In this document: positions 8,701 through 15,808 of the stretch, one piece after another
Numbering within the stretch: the stretch's first letter is position 1
How the letters are laid out: every line of letters starts with the position of its first letter
DNA from: a virus
Length of the DNA stretch: 40,916 bases
IMG/VR virus record: IMGVR_UViG_3300031772_000088
Location: 1-40,916 of that record
Direction: 5' to 3' (one strand)
Notes under the pieces: model-generated
What the model was told of the DNA's origin: nothing
The model's input: the letters and a program-made list of their open reading frames with translations, nothing else
The model's database searches: none
Made by a program: the position numbers and the translations under genes

Positions 8701-9219
8701 CTGGAGGATCAGGTTGAGCAGGAAGAGGCCGCAGTCGGGTCGCTGGCAGAGATCGAGAAGGTGCTCAAGTTCAAGGGTGTCCGCCTGAACAAGAACATGA
8801 TCGACACCGACCTGAAGAAGATGACCGAGGAAGCGACCCTCGATGCGATGCGGGTCGGGCTCCTGGAATACGCCATGTACAAGGACAAGAAGCCCGAGGA
8901 GCTTGCGGCTATGCTGGCGGGTGCTGACCCCAAGACCTTCGGTAAGGGGCTCCTGGAACGTGCTGTCAAGCCGAACGCCGCTGGCGGTATGGTCACTGGG
9001 GTCGAGGGCGGGGAGGCTGTGGTGGCGGCTCCAGGAGAAGGGCTCGTCTCCATCGGCGAGGGAGAACGGATCCTTCCAGCCAACGCCGCTGGTACGATGG
9101 GCGGCACCTCCAGTGCGGTCACGGTCACCCTCGAATTGGTGGGCGACCTCAAGCAACTCGTTCGAGCCGTGGCTCAAGACGAGATCGTCCGACACGCTGC
9201 TGCCGCCAGCACCCGGTAA
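5719..9219 (+). CDS. Tail tape measure protein
   Basis: An 1166-aa protein starting at ATG 5719, with TGGAGG just upstream; a TTG at 5707 is possible but less likely. It would set tail length and leave with the DNA. Residues 10-190 are charged coiled coil rich in Lys, Glu and Ala. Residues 255-284 form a hydrophobic stretch (Met-Gly-Pro-Ile-Ile to Leu-Phe-Ile). The central part is long, helical and Met/Lys-rich, and residues 726-750 give a second membrane-like helix. Another charged helix follows, then a Gly/Val-rich C-terminus around 1089-1127 with the classic tape-measure ending (GGMVTGVEGGEAVVAAPGEG, then ERILPANAAG). Using the usual 0.15 nm per residue gives a tail near 175 nm. No peptidase or lysozyme motif was seen in it; the lysin domain is two genes downstream. 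Confidence 0.9.
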   Translation: MATEDITLQLGIEFRAAQFQKTYKNAFKEMEKASTKAAKSGQGAFGDFVDKVSKRFTKIPKLTKLAEKELKKYNRAQKEGLVNYKNEMKILIKKQVKVKEEIATLKALGDQATDTQRNVVAGAQAEVKAYQASAAAAKKCYEDAKAGAENLQADIEAMKITVNGEEMIKAAVTAGKEFAEPFGQLLRRDVEGAAKTFGKQAGQGIKSIGRGVGGFGAKLTAKAEKMQGSDAHQAGGGNRALAGTMKMMGSVFSKMGPIIQTLSTVGPMMGALAGSMVGLVKLFIDAEGAVKEFNKDLLASAGTGQWFGKGMRDARVGLADMDKTLNQFRESAHDIKSNFEWGIGVATHKEVLTSLQAEGVTLTAMVQQYGQLNKVSGVYSKDVGAVTQSVVGYSRSMGVSLQEVTGFQAEMMTEMGAGLEKVKESFDQMSAAAVDAGIASNKFFAMIRGVSSDLALYNTRLDSAVQLLGKLGKVMSPKNAQKFMQFALSAMKGMSLQDKVQLSLMAGPQKVAKLMKEDIAEKTSKLAEDISKAGGGSVKEIQAALEAGPAGEKAMKGFIDAAEKASGKGMGDIREATSKLGMQKQQAGKGMVGTAAASESMDASRKIEMMMAAVDRFGGVGSIGGEVKGQEVFGSMDTYQQGKIMQKTMEDQRKAIVESGQYTKEQAADMSWKQLQGTMSEGQKATIKAAEDEKKRLEDVQKAQDQANKQVGERVQSISEKLEELMKWFMNQLYNLLTGIYAAIMKWAGFSNGVGAAQVEAARSGNTEITKALEGQKSDKDAGIALLRTSMGKDLAGQTVERKQGSFKRDEAEEIERKSIGSGEEEQAKAKAKADALRKEADALDKKQEWVTSQLDAKVTDKQKAADPGDRSKQRGAAWAAMSTEEQTKMLGEFTKAFPTKPLDDMATAATKEGSIYTHDKTVAESVDALGMTGFATYDELVAGSVDALAGAVEALGAGGFDVWVQNWPTSIADQPQVAAPVMGGGGDAIDPTILEDQVEQEEAAVGSLAEIEKVLKFKGVRLNKNMIDTDLKKMTEEATLDAMRVGLLEYAMYKDKKPEELAAMLAGADPKTFGKGLLERAVKPNAAGGMVTGVEGGEAVVAAPGEGLVSIGEGERILPANAAGTMGGTSSAVTVTLELVGDLKQLVRAVAQDEIVRHAAAASTR

Positions 9220-9222
9220 CGT

Positions 9223-10110
9223 ATGGCCAAGGGCAACCGTGTCATCAAGTCTCCGAATCCTGACCAGGACCAGCTTTATGGGCCTGGGACGTTTTCGTAC
9301 AAGACGGGCACGGAGCTTCGACGTGGGCCGATTCCGATGGTCTTTCAGATCACGAGTCCGTTCGACCCGATGGTGGCTCTTCTCCCTCATGCGCTCGTTC
9401 TTCACGTCAACCCGTCGAGCTTCTCAGAGACACACACGAAGAAGATCGAGCGCATCCAGACGCGAGGGGGCTTCGTAGAGCAGCACTGGCAGGATGAGCT
9501 TTCCGAGATTTCCGCCGACGGGTCCACCGGGGCCTTCATGAACCTCTACACGGGCGTCACCTCGGTGCTCAGGCAACGGACTATCGCCTGGGATCGCTTC
9601 CGCGACCTCTACGACATCTTTCACAACAACGGGTCCGTGTACGACCCCTACGGCAACATCGTTCTCCAGGGGAACGTCATGATCCTGTTCGACCGTGGTA
9701 CCTACATCGGGTACTTTCGGACGTTCAGTTACGAGGAGACGGAGGACAGCCCTTTCACGTTCAAGGTGAGCTGGTCGTTCAAGGTACAGCAGATCCTCAT
9801 TCAGATCCCGGACAAGATCCGACTGCCTGAAATCATCCGAGAGTTCCCCGCAGACGTGCAAACCAACACCAATCCGACGAAGACCCAGGCCGCGTCGGGG
9901 TTCGAGGAGAAGCTCCGTGAAATGGGCCCTCCGCCCAACCTCACAGCCGCTCAGGTGGCGGCAGCACAGGAGAAGCTGGGCGAAGATGCCCGCATCGGCG
10001 CTTTGGTGGAGGGGATCGACAGGCAGTTCGATTCCGGGTTGGCCGGGTCGTTTGTGACCATCCTGAAGCCCGACCCTGCTGGGGCTGCCAAGCGTGCAAA
10101 GGCTAAGTAA
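9223..10110 (+). CDS. Tube-like baseplate/hub protein, paralogue of the next gene
   Basis: A 295-aa protein. Residues 57-195 form the recognisable domain: a strand with LHVNPSSFSE, then TRGGFVEQHW, SADGSTGAF, DIFHNNGSVYD and GYFRTFSYEE. This is the pattern (Asn-Pro start, Gly-Gly-x-Val-Glu-x-x-Trp, isasGxTG) found in tube-initiator or LysM-linked hub proteins of contractile systems, for example the CIS tube protein group. The same domain recurs in the next gene at about residues 466-640. Residues 231-275 are a separate helical tail that is 35/45 identical to the C-terminal tail of the next gene. The protein probably joins tube to hub at the top of the baseplate; the exact T4 counterpart is uncertain. 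Confidence 0.6.
   Translation: MAKGNRVIKSPNPDQDQLYGPGTFSYKTGTELRRGPIPMVFQITSPFDPMVALLPHALVLHVNPSSFSETHTKKIERIQTRGGFVEQHWQDELSEISADGSTGAFMNLYTGVTSVLRQRTIAWDRFRDLYDIFHNNGSVYDPYGNIVLQGNVMILFDRGTYIGYFRTFSYEETEDSPFTFKVSWSFKVQQILIQIPDKIRLPEIIREFPADVQTNTNPTKTQAASGFEEKLREMGPPPNLTAAQVAAAQEKLGEDARIGALVEGIDRQFDSGLAGSFVTILKPDPAGAAKRAKAK
9913..10047. repeat. Shared C-terminal segment, copy 1
   Basis: Codes for residues 231-275 of the tube-like protein. It aligns without gaps to 12153-12287 (offset 2240 bases). It includes a 28-base perfect match (9931-9958) and a 26-base perfect match (10022-10047). The protein segment has GPPPNLTAAQV, EDARIGA and IDRQFDSGLAG in both copies. Confidence 0.9.
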
Positions 10111-10112
10111 CC

Positions 10113-12338
10113 ATGCCCGTCCCCGTCCCCAACTTCCCAGGCGACCCTGCACCCATTCCTCCGAGCCCTCCTCGCTGGTACGAGCAGATTGAGGGGCTGG
10201 CCAAGCTATACAGCCCCGCCGTTTACGACCAGTTGACGACACAGCTCGTTAACTGGAAGACGCAGCCAGACCCACAGAACTCGGACTTCGTCCCCCTCAC
10301 GGATGTGCCCGACTGGAGCCCACGGGACGCCAAAATCTTCGTGGTCGGGATCATCCCTCCTTCCGCTGAGGTGACCGGGAGGCTCCTGGACAGGTCAGCC
10401 ACGGTTCAAGCTCAGCCAAGCAGTGCGACGGGTGTGAACACCACCATCGACCTGTCGGGACAGAAGGATCCGGTGGCCACTCCGGCACCAGCCGCTGCCA
10501 CTCCATCCTCAACGCTCCGGGTGCCCACCGGCACGTATACGGGCCAGTTCAAGGACGTCGTTGTAGGTTTTTTGCCTACCATCCCAGGGTACTCAATTAA
10601 CCTGCCCCCTGATGCGGCAACCCCCTTCACTGGGATCAAAATGAACCCAGGTGCGGCTGGGCCTGATGGGGCCCCCGGAGTAGCCCAGAATCACAGTGCC
10701 CCGGAGATGTACAATAGATTTCTGGAAGCGTACCGGAAAGCATTCCCTGGGGAGGAGCCCACGCCCACGCAACTAGCTTTTCTGATTACTCAGTCGCGTC
10801 GAGAAAACAATGGGAACTGGAAGAACAACAACCCTGGCAACATTGGGGCTGAAAAAGCAACCAGCGGCTACTTCGTTACGGGGAACGGACGTAAATGGAA
10901 GACATACCCTGACGCTCAAGCTGGTGCAGACGCCTATGTGAAGAGGGTGTTCGAGAACCCCAATACCCGAGCCGCCGCAGCCAACGGAGACGTTTCGGGG
11001 TATCTGATCGGGCTCGCCCAGACGAGATACTACGAGGAGCCTTTCAATGAGTACTACGGGGGGAAGAAAGGCGGCAGTGGATTTACCAAGGGGCCCGACA
11101 GTTTGCAAACAGTCCTCGCAGAGTTGACAAAGGCGGGGGGTCCAATCTGGCCAGATCCCAAACTACCTCTTTCAGGCCCAGATAGCTGTGCGTTCAAAGA
11201 ATCGGGCGTTCAGGCTCAAGCTCGACGGGTGAAGGGCTCTGCGGGGTCCAGATTCAACGCGACCACGTTCTACAACGCCGCTTGTCCGCTGGCGGTACCG
11301 GTGTCTGCTACAGCGGCTCCAGCACAGCCCACCAACTTCGCTGGCAAGGGGTCGGAGGCGGCTCAGACGGCACAGAAGGCTCAGGCTGCCATAGCGAATA
11401 AGGACCTGAGCCTGAACGACTCCATCTTGGGCAAGCAGCTCCTGGGGGCACAGAAGGACTACATCGACGCCCTCCAGAATGCCATCGAGGTCATGCGTAA
11501 CACCCCTCCGCTCCGGATGCTGGTGAACCCCATCTCGTTCAATCCGTCCGAAGAGAAGATCATCTCAGACGGCAATTTCAGCCGAGGAGATGGTCCGGTC
11601 GTCGAGCACTGGGGTGAGCAGCAGACCAAGATCTCGGCCTCTGGGAAGCTCGCAGCATTCTATGCCCTGGATGCTGGTGGGTCGTCTCCCGCAGGAGCAG
11701 GGTCGGCTGGAACGTCCCCTGGACTCACCCGGATGGCTCGGAACTTCTCGGAGTCGTACAAGAATTTCCTCTCCCTCTACCTGCTCTACCGCAACAACGG
11801 TACGATCTGGCTGAACACCTTCAGCAAGCAGAACCCTGGGTCGAATAACCTCGCCTTGGTGGGATCGATCTACATCTACTACGATGATGTGGTGTACTTC
11901 GGGGCGTTCGACTCGTTCACCATCACGGAAACGGACGACAAACCCTACTCCTTGGAGTACAGCTACGAGTTCACGGTGCGGGCGAAGTTCGAGCTTGATC
12001 GCATCCCCGACCCCCTGGAAGGGTACGGGAACGACGCTCTGTTCGCCGCCAAGCTGCCCGACATGTCGAACAAGTCGATCAAGACCACCCAGACGGAAGA
12101 GCCAGCCAGACCCGTGAACGCCCAAAACCCACCAGGCATTAACCACACGGGGCTCCGTGATCTGGGCCCCCCGCCCAACCTCACAGCCGCTCAGGTGGAG
12201 GAGTTTCAAAAGAAGCTGGCTGAGGATGCCCGCATCGGTGCTCAGGTGGCAGCGATCGACCGGCAGTTCGATTCCGGGTTGGCCGGGCCTAGTGGTAATG
12301 CCCTTGCGCTGGATGCCCTCAAGAAGGGCAAGAGGTAG
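10113..12338 (+). CDS. Baseplate hub protein with inserted lysozyme-like domain
   Basis: A 741-aa protein in three parts. Residues 1-190 are Pro/Ala/Thr-rich with short strand segments. Residues 196-338 look like a peptidoglycan hydrolase: a helix with QLAFLITQSRRENNGNW, then NNNPGNIGA, a GRKWKTYPDAQAGADAYVKR segment and a helical end. Glu231 beside the Asn-rich loop is the obvious candidate catalytic acid, as in goose-type or glucosaminidase-like enzymes, where a Glu precedes an NPGN or NLFG loop. Residues 466-640 repeat the tube-like domain of the preceding gene (LVNPISFNPSEE, VVEHWGEQQTKISASG, RNNGTIWL, FGAFDSFTITETDDKPYSLE). Residues 681-725 are the shared tail. The architecture recalls T4 gp5, where a lysozyme is built into the central hub to open the cell wall, but arranged differently. 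Confidence 0.7.
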   Translation: MPVPVPNFPGDPAPIPPSPPRWYEQIEGLAKLYSPAVYDQLTTQLVNWKTQPDPQNSDFVPLTDVPDWSPRDAKIFVVGIIPPSAEVTGRLLDRSATVQAQPSSATGVNTTIDLSGQKDPVATPAPAAATPSSTLRVPTGTYTGQFKDVVVGFLPTIPGYSINLPPDAATPFTGIKMNPGAAGPDGAPGVAQNHSAPEMYNRFLEAYRKAFPGEEPTPTQLAFLITQSRRENNGNWKNNNPGNIGAEKATSGYFVTGNGRKWKTYPDAQAGADAYVKRVFENPNTRAAAANGDVSGYLIGLAQTRYYEEPFNEYYGGKKGGSGFTKGPDSLQTVLAELTKAGGPIWPDPKLPLSGPDSCAFKESGVQAQARRVKGSAGSRFNATTFYNAACPLAVPVSATAAPAQPTNFAGKGSEAAQTAQKAQAAIANKDLSLNDSILGKQLLGAQKDYIDALQNAIEVMRNTPPLRMLVNPISFNPSEEKIISDGNFSRGDGPVVEHWGEQQTKISASGKLAAFYALDAGGSSPAGAGSAGTSPGLTRMARNFSESYKNFLSLYLLYRNNGTIWLNTFSKQNPGSNNLALVGSIYIYYDDVVYFGAFDSFTITETDDKPYSLEYSYEFTVRAKFELDRIPDPLEGYGNDALFAAKLPDMSNKSIKTTQTEEPARPVNAQNPPGINHTGLRDLGPPPNLTAAQVEEFQKKLAEDARIGAQVAAIDRQFDSGLAGPSGNALALDALKKGKR
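12153..12287. repeat. Shared C-terminal segment, copy 2
   Basis: Codes for residues 681-725 of the lysin-bearing hub protein and pairs with 9913-10047. The DNA-level identity in blocks, beside strongly diverged tube-like domains just upstream in each gene, suggests gene conversion or constraint on this segment. Confidence 0.9.
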
Positions 12339-12340
12339 CC

Positions 12341-15300
12341 ATGCCGCGAGGACCGTACCAAGGAACGTTTCAGCCGAACCTCAAGCCCACAGTGGTCACG
12401 GGGCCGGATGCGGTCGTCTACATCAACGGCGAGTCCGACATCATTGGCTGCCCAAGCTGCTCCAAAAAGTTTGACTTCAACGCCTACATCACAAGCGTCA
12501 CGGTGGACCTCAACGTGGACAGCCCTCCTGGGACGGCTTCCATCAACCTGTCGATCCCTCGGCACGCCGTAGACGACTTCTATTTCGAGAACCAGGCTCT
12601 CATCACCCCGATGATGGAGATCGAGATCTTCGCCAAGGGGTACTTCTTGATCGAGGGTGTGCCCCAGTACTACCCCATCTTCTGGGGGCTAGTCACCGAG
12701 GTCGGCAACTCGTACTCCGGTGGAGAACACTCCGTCACCATTCAGTGCTCGGACATCCTGAAGTGGTGGGAGTTGTGCAAGATGAACATCAACCCTGCCT
12801 TCACAGGGGCGGCGGGGCAGGCGGGCCGCAGCATCTTTGGTAACGTCTTCTTCGGCATGAACCCGTTCGACGTGATCTGGACGTGTGCTCAGCAGTCCTT
12901 CGGGGACATCGTTGTCGGCTCCGGCTCGCTGACCTCCCTCAACAAGGAGTCGGGCGAGGGGAAGCAGGTCTTTCAGGAAGCTCTCCAGGACATCATGCTG
13001 TACTGGGAGAAGCGGTTCTCCCGTACTCGCTCGAACCTGCTGATGTACGGCACCAACGGCATCGCCGTTCGAGGGGATACCCTCTCCGAGGCGTATGTCC
13101 CTGTGGACTCGAAGAAGTTCAAGGTACATCCGTACGCTTCAGCAACGGTACGAAAGGCCAACGGGGGCAAGGAGGCCGGGCAGATGGTGTTCGATCCCAC
13201 CGACCCCTCCGTTGTCGCATTCCGCACGCAGTTCTCTCAGGCCGGACAGGTCAACTTCTTCACCAGTGAGTTCCAGACCAAGCTGGAGCTGGCGAACGCT
13301 GCCAAGGAGGTCATCGGCTACGAGTTCTTCATGGACGTGACGGGCGACCTCGTGTTCAAGCCGCCCTTCTACAACCTCGACATCCTCTCGAACAAGCCGG
13401 TTTCGTGGATTCAGGACATCGACGTGATCGACTGGGACTACTCAGAGTCCGAGGCGGAGGTGGTCACGCAGCTTACGATGCAGGGGGACTTTGGAGGGGC
13501 CACCTCCTATGGCTTCCCCGAGGACTGCACCCCGTTCACCTCGGTGACGGACTATCATCTACTCCGGAAGTACGGGTGGCGCTCCCAGTCGGTCAACTCC
13601 GAGTTCATGGCCAGTCCGTTGCTGATGTTCTACCACGGGATGGACATCCTCGACCGCATCAATGCGAAGCGGCATCGCATGAGCGTGACCATCCCGATGC
13701 GGTCTGAGCTACGTCTGGGGTTCCCCATCTACGTCGCTCCGCTCGATCAGGTCTGGTACATCATAGGCATCTCGCACAACATCGCGTTTGGCGGACGTGC
13801 CACTACGGCTCTGACCCTGACGGCACGACGTGCAAAGTTCTTCGCCCCGAAGGGAATCGGGATACTTTTCAAGACGGACTACAAGGGACCCACCACGTCA
13901 CAGGGTGCAGACCCCAAACCCGACCCCAATACCAAAGATGCAAAGGGCTCGCAGAAGGTGGTGGCAGCACCCTCAGCCAAACTGCCGTTCAAGTACACCT
14001 CCAAGCAGCTATCTCAGTATGGGTTCTTCCGGCTCAACATCGGGGATGCAGCTCCAATGCCTCCGACCATCTCCAAGATTCTGAAGGCGGGCCAGGATAA
14101 CCCCTTCGCACCGCTCATCCTGCGACACCCCAAGACGGGCAGGGCAGTTGGGTATCCGAACGTCGTCATGGTGTACACACGGCCGTTCGACCCCCCTCCC
14201 GATGACCTCGCCAGGAACGCTGGACAGAAGACCAAGGGGAACCCCAATCTGAAAAAGCAGGGGCAGGCTCAGTTGAAGGCCACCCTGAAGCAGTTGGAAG
14301 ACGGGCTTCGGACAATGAACACCCGTACGGCAGCGGATGACGCCCGTGACTCGCTCCTGAACAACCGGTACCAGTACGGGCTCAACTCTGCTGGAGTCAT
14401 GATTTATGCGTGTGACTTCGAGGGGCTCTTTGGGGAAGTGGCCTTCCTCAAGAGTGCCAACATCGAGACCGTCGGAGCCGACCAGACCCCGATCACGAAC
14501 ATCTTTCCCAAGGGCAACAAGACCTCCATGCTTCGTCCCGTGTCGGACGAACGAGGCTTCGAGGTGATCGGGCACTTCCGGTACGGTCGGGGGCTGGCTC
14601 TTCGAGATGGGATGCTCGTCTACAACCCTAACGAGAAGAACAAAAAGGCGTCCGTGGGCATCCAGGTCGCCCTCTCCGGTGACCTCTTCGCGACGCTGGC
14701 CTCGCAGTCTCAGGGTCTTTCCAGCCTGTCCACGACCTACCCCAACCCGATTGCGGCTATCACGGAGATGCGGCCGGATGACCTGCCTGTCGGAGGGGTA
14801 ATCAACCCGGGGACCAACAAACCTCAGTTCGTCCCCGTCAACCCGGATGCGGTGGTGCCTGGGACGAACTTCGTGGATACCGCCCCGTTGGGGTCTGCTG
14901 AGCAAAAAGGCAGTATCGCCTCCCTGGAAGCAGGGCAACTCAGTCGTGCCGTCACCATCGCGGAGCTGAATGTACTGAAAGACCCTGGATCGCAGGACAC
15001 CTCCTGCTCTTGTCTATCAGGCCGATCCGACCTCGCGTTCATGAACGTGGGGTATCAGATCAAGCCCCTCACCGTGAACACGATGGGCGGGGTGGCTCCG
15101 GCTGCCGGTACGCTACCTGGGCCGACCGGCGGTGCTGCACCTCCGCCCACTACCACGGTGGGTGGGGATATCACCATTACCAACGCGATCCAGGGCACGA
15201 CGAGCCCCTACGTCTCGGAGCCCGTGACGGATCAGCAGTACCGGTCAGCTCTTGGTGGGGCGAATGTCCTTTCCAAGATCGACCAGTTCCTGTACTCGTT

Positions 15301-15805
15301 GTACTCGGCTCTGGACAAGCCCCATCAGGAGTACGAGGCGGCTCTTCGCGGGGAGCTTCTGGACCTCACCTTCCCCAAGGACGAGGAAGTCAAATTCGGG
15401 CAGATATCGGCGGCGCCTTCTCCGTTGTCGCCGCCCTACAATCCTGCCAATCGCCTGACAGTGGGGGACCCTGCCGGATTTGCCGCTCAGGCTAACTCGG
15501 CCAAGTCGGACCTGAAGAAGCAGTGGAACAGCTTTGGAGACAAGCTCGCGAAGAACACTCAATTGGCCAAGTTGACCGGGGAGCGAGACTTGGCTGCGAA
15601 AGAACTGAACCAAACCAACGCTCAAATCGCCGCCCTCACCAAGCAGCTTGCCCTCATCGACAGTGGTGACGCTAAGGTGGTGAGCCTCAGCAGCACCTCT
15701 ATCCAGGATCAGATCAAGTCGTTGAAGGCGGAGGCGGCCAAGTTGACGAAGCAGGTCAAGGACGACGACCTCCAGATCTCACAACTCAACGCGAAACCAG
15801 GGTAG
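12341..15805 (+). CDS. Baseplate hub protein, gp27/gpD-like
   Basis: An 1154-aa protein in the position of the trimeric hub that joins tube and spike. Residues 20-520 fit a late-control-D/gp27-type hub: a strand-rich domain with an added CPSC (Cys37, Cys40), a GLVTEVGNSYSGGEHSVTIQ strand pair, a helical insert with DILKWWELCKMNINP, a second barrel with GDLVFKPPFYNLD, and the closing IYVAPLDQVWYIIGISHNIA and TTALTLTARR strands. Residues 520-560 are a linker. A further domain of unknown type follows (about 560-800, with RYGRGLALRDGMLVY), then a Gly/Pro/Thr-rich region. A C-terminal coiled coil from about residue 1050 has repeated Leu/Ala/Lys heptads (DQIKSLKAEAAKLTKQVKDD). It is roughly three times the size of T4 gp27, so the C-terminal half is an expansion. 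Confidence 0.65.
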   Translation: MPRGPYQGTFQPNLKPTVVTGPDAVVYINGESDIIGCPSCSKKFDFNAYITSVTVDLNVDSPPGTASINLSIPRHAVDDFYFENQALITPMMEIEIFAKGYFLIEGVPQYYPIFWGLVTEVGNSYSGGEHSVTIQCSDILKWWELCKMNINPAFTGAAGQAGRSIFGNVFFGMNPFDVIWTCAQQSFGDIVVGSGSLTSLNKESGEGKQVFQEALQDIMLYWEKRFSRTRSNLLMYGTNGIAVRGDTLSEAYVPVDSKKFKVHPYASATVRKANGGKEAGQMVFDPTDPSVVAFRTQFSQAGQVNFFTSEFQTKLELANAAKEVIGYEFFMDVTGDLVFKPPFYNLDILSNKPVSWIQDIDVIDWDYSESEAEVVTQLTMQGDFGGATSYGFPEDCTPFTSVTDYHLLRKYGWRSQSVNSEFMASPLLMFYHGMDILDRINAKRHRMSVTIPMRSELRLGFPIYVAPLDQVWYIIGISHNIAFGGRATTALTLTARRAKFFAPKGIGILFKTDYKGPTTSQGADPKPDPNTKDAKGSQKVVAAPSAKLPFKYTSKQLSQYGFFRLNIGDAAPMPPTISKILKAGQDNPFAPLILRHPKTGRAVGYPNVVMVYTRPFDPPPDDLARNAGQKTKGNPNLKKQGQAQLKATLKQLEDGLRTMNTRTAADDARDSLLNNRYQYGLNSAGVMIYACDFEGLFGEVAFLKSANIETVGADQTPITNIFPKGNKTSMLRPVSDERGFEVIGHFRYGRGLALRDGMLVYNPNEKNKKASVGIQVALSGDLFATLASQSQGLSSLSTTYPNPIAAITEMRPDDLPVGGVINPGTNKPQFVPVNPDAVVPGTNFVDTAPLGSAEQKGSIASLEAGQLSRAVTIAELNVLKDPGSQDTSCSCLSGRSDLAFMNVGYQIKPLTVNTMGGVAPAAGTLPGPTGGAAPPPTTTVGGDITITNAIQGTTSPYVSEPVTDQQYRSALGGANVLSKIDQFLYSLYSALDKPHQEYEAALRGELLDLTFPKDEEVKFGQISAAPSPLSPPYNPANRLTVGDPAGFAAQANSAKSDLKKQWNSFGDKLAKNTQLAKLTGERDLAAKELNQTNAQIAALTKQLALIDSGDAKVVSLSSTSIQDQIKSLKAEAAKLTKQVKDDDLQISQLNAKPG

Positions 15806-15808
15806 CGA

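Noticed and set aside
12449-12460. Zinc ribbon in the hub (CPSC)
   Set aside because: Only one CxxC pair is near; no second pair with sensible spacing was found in the same domain.
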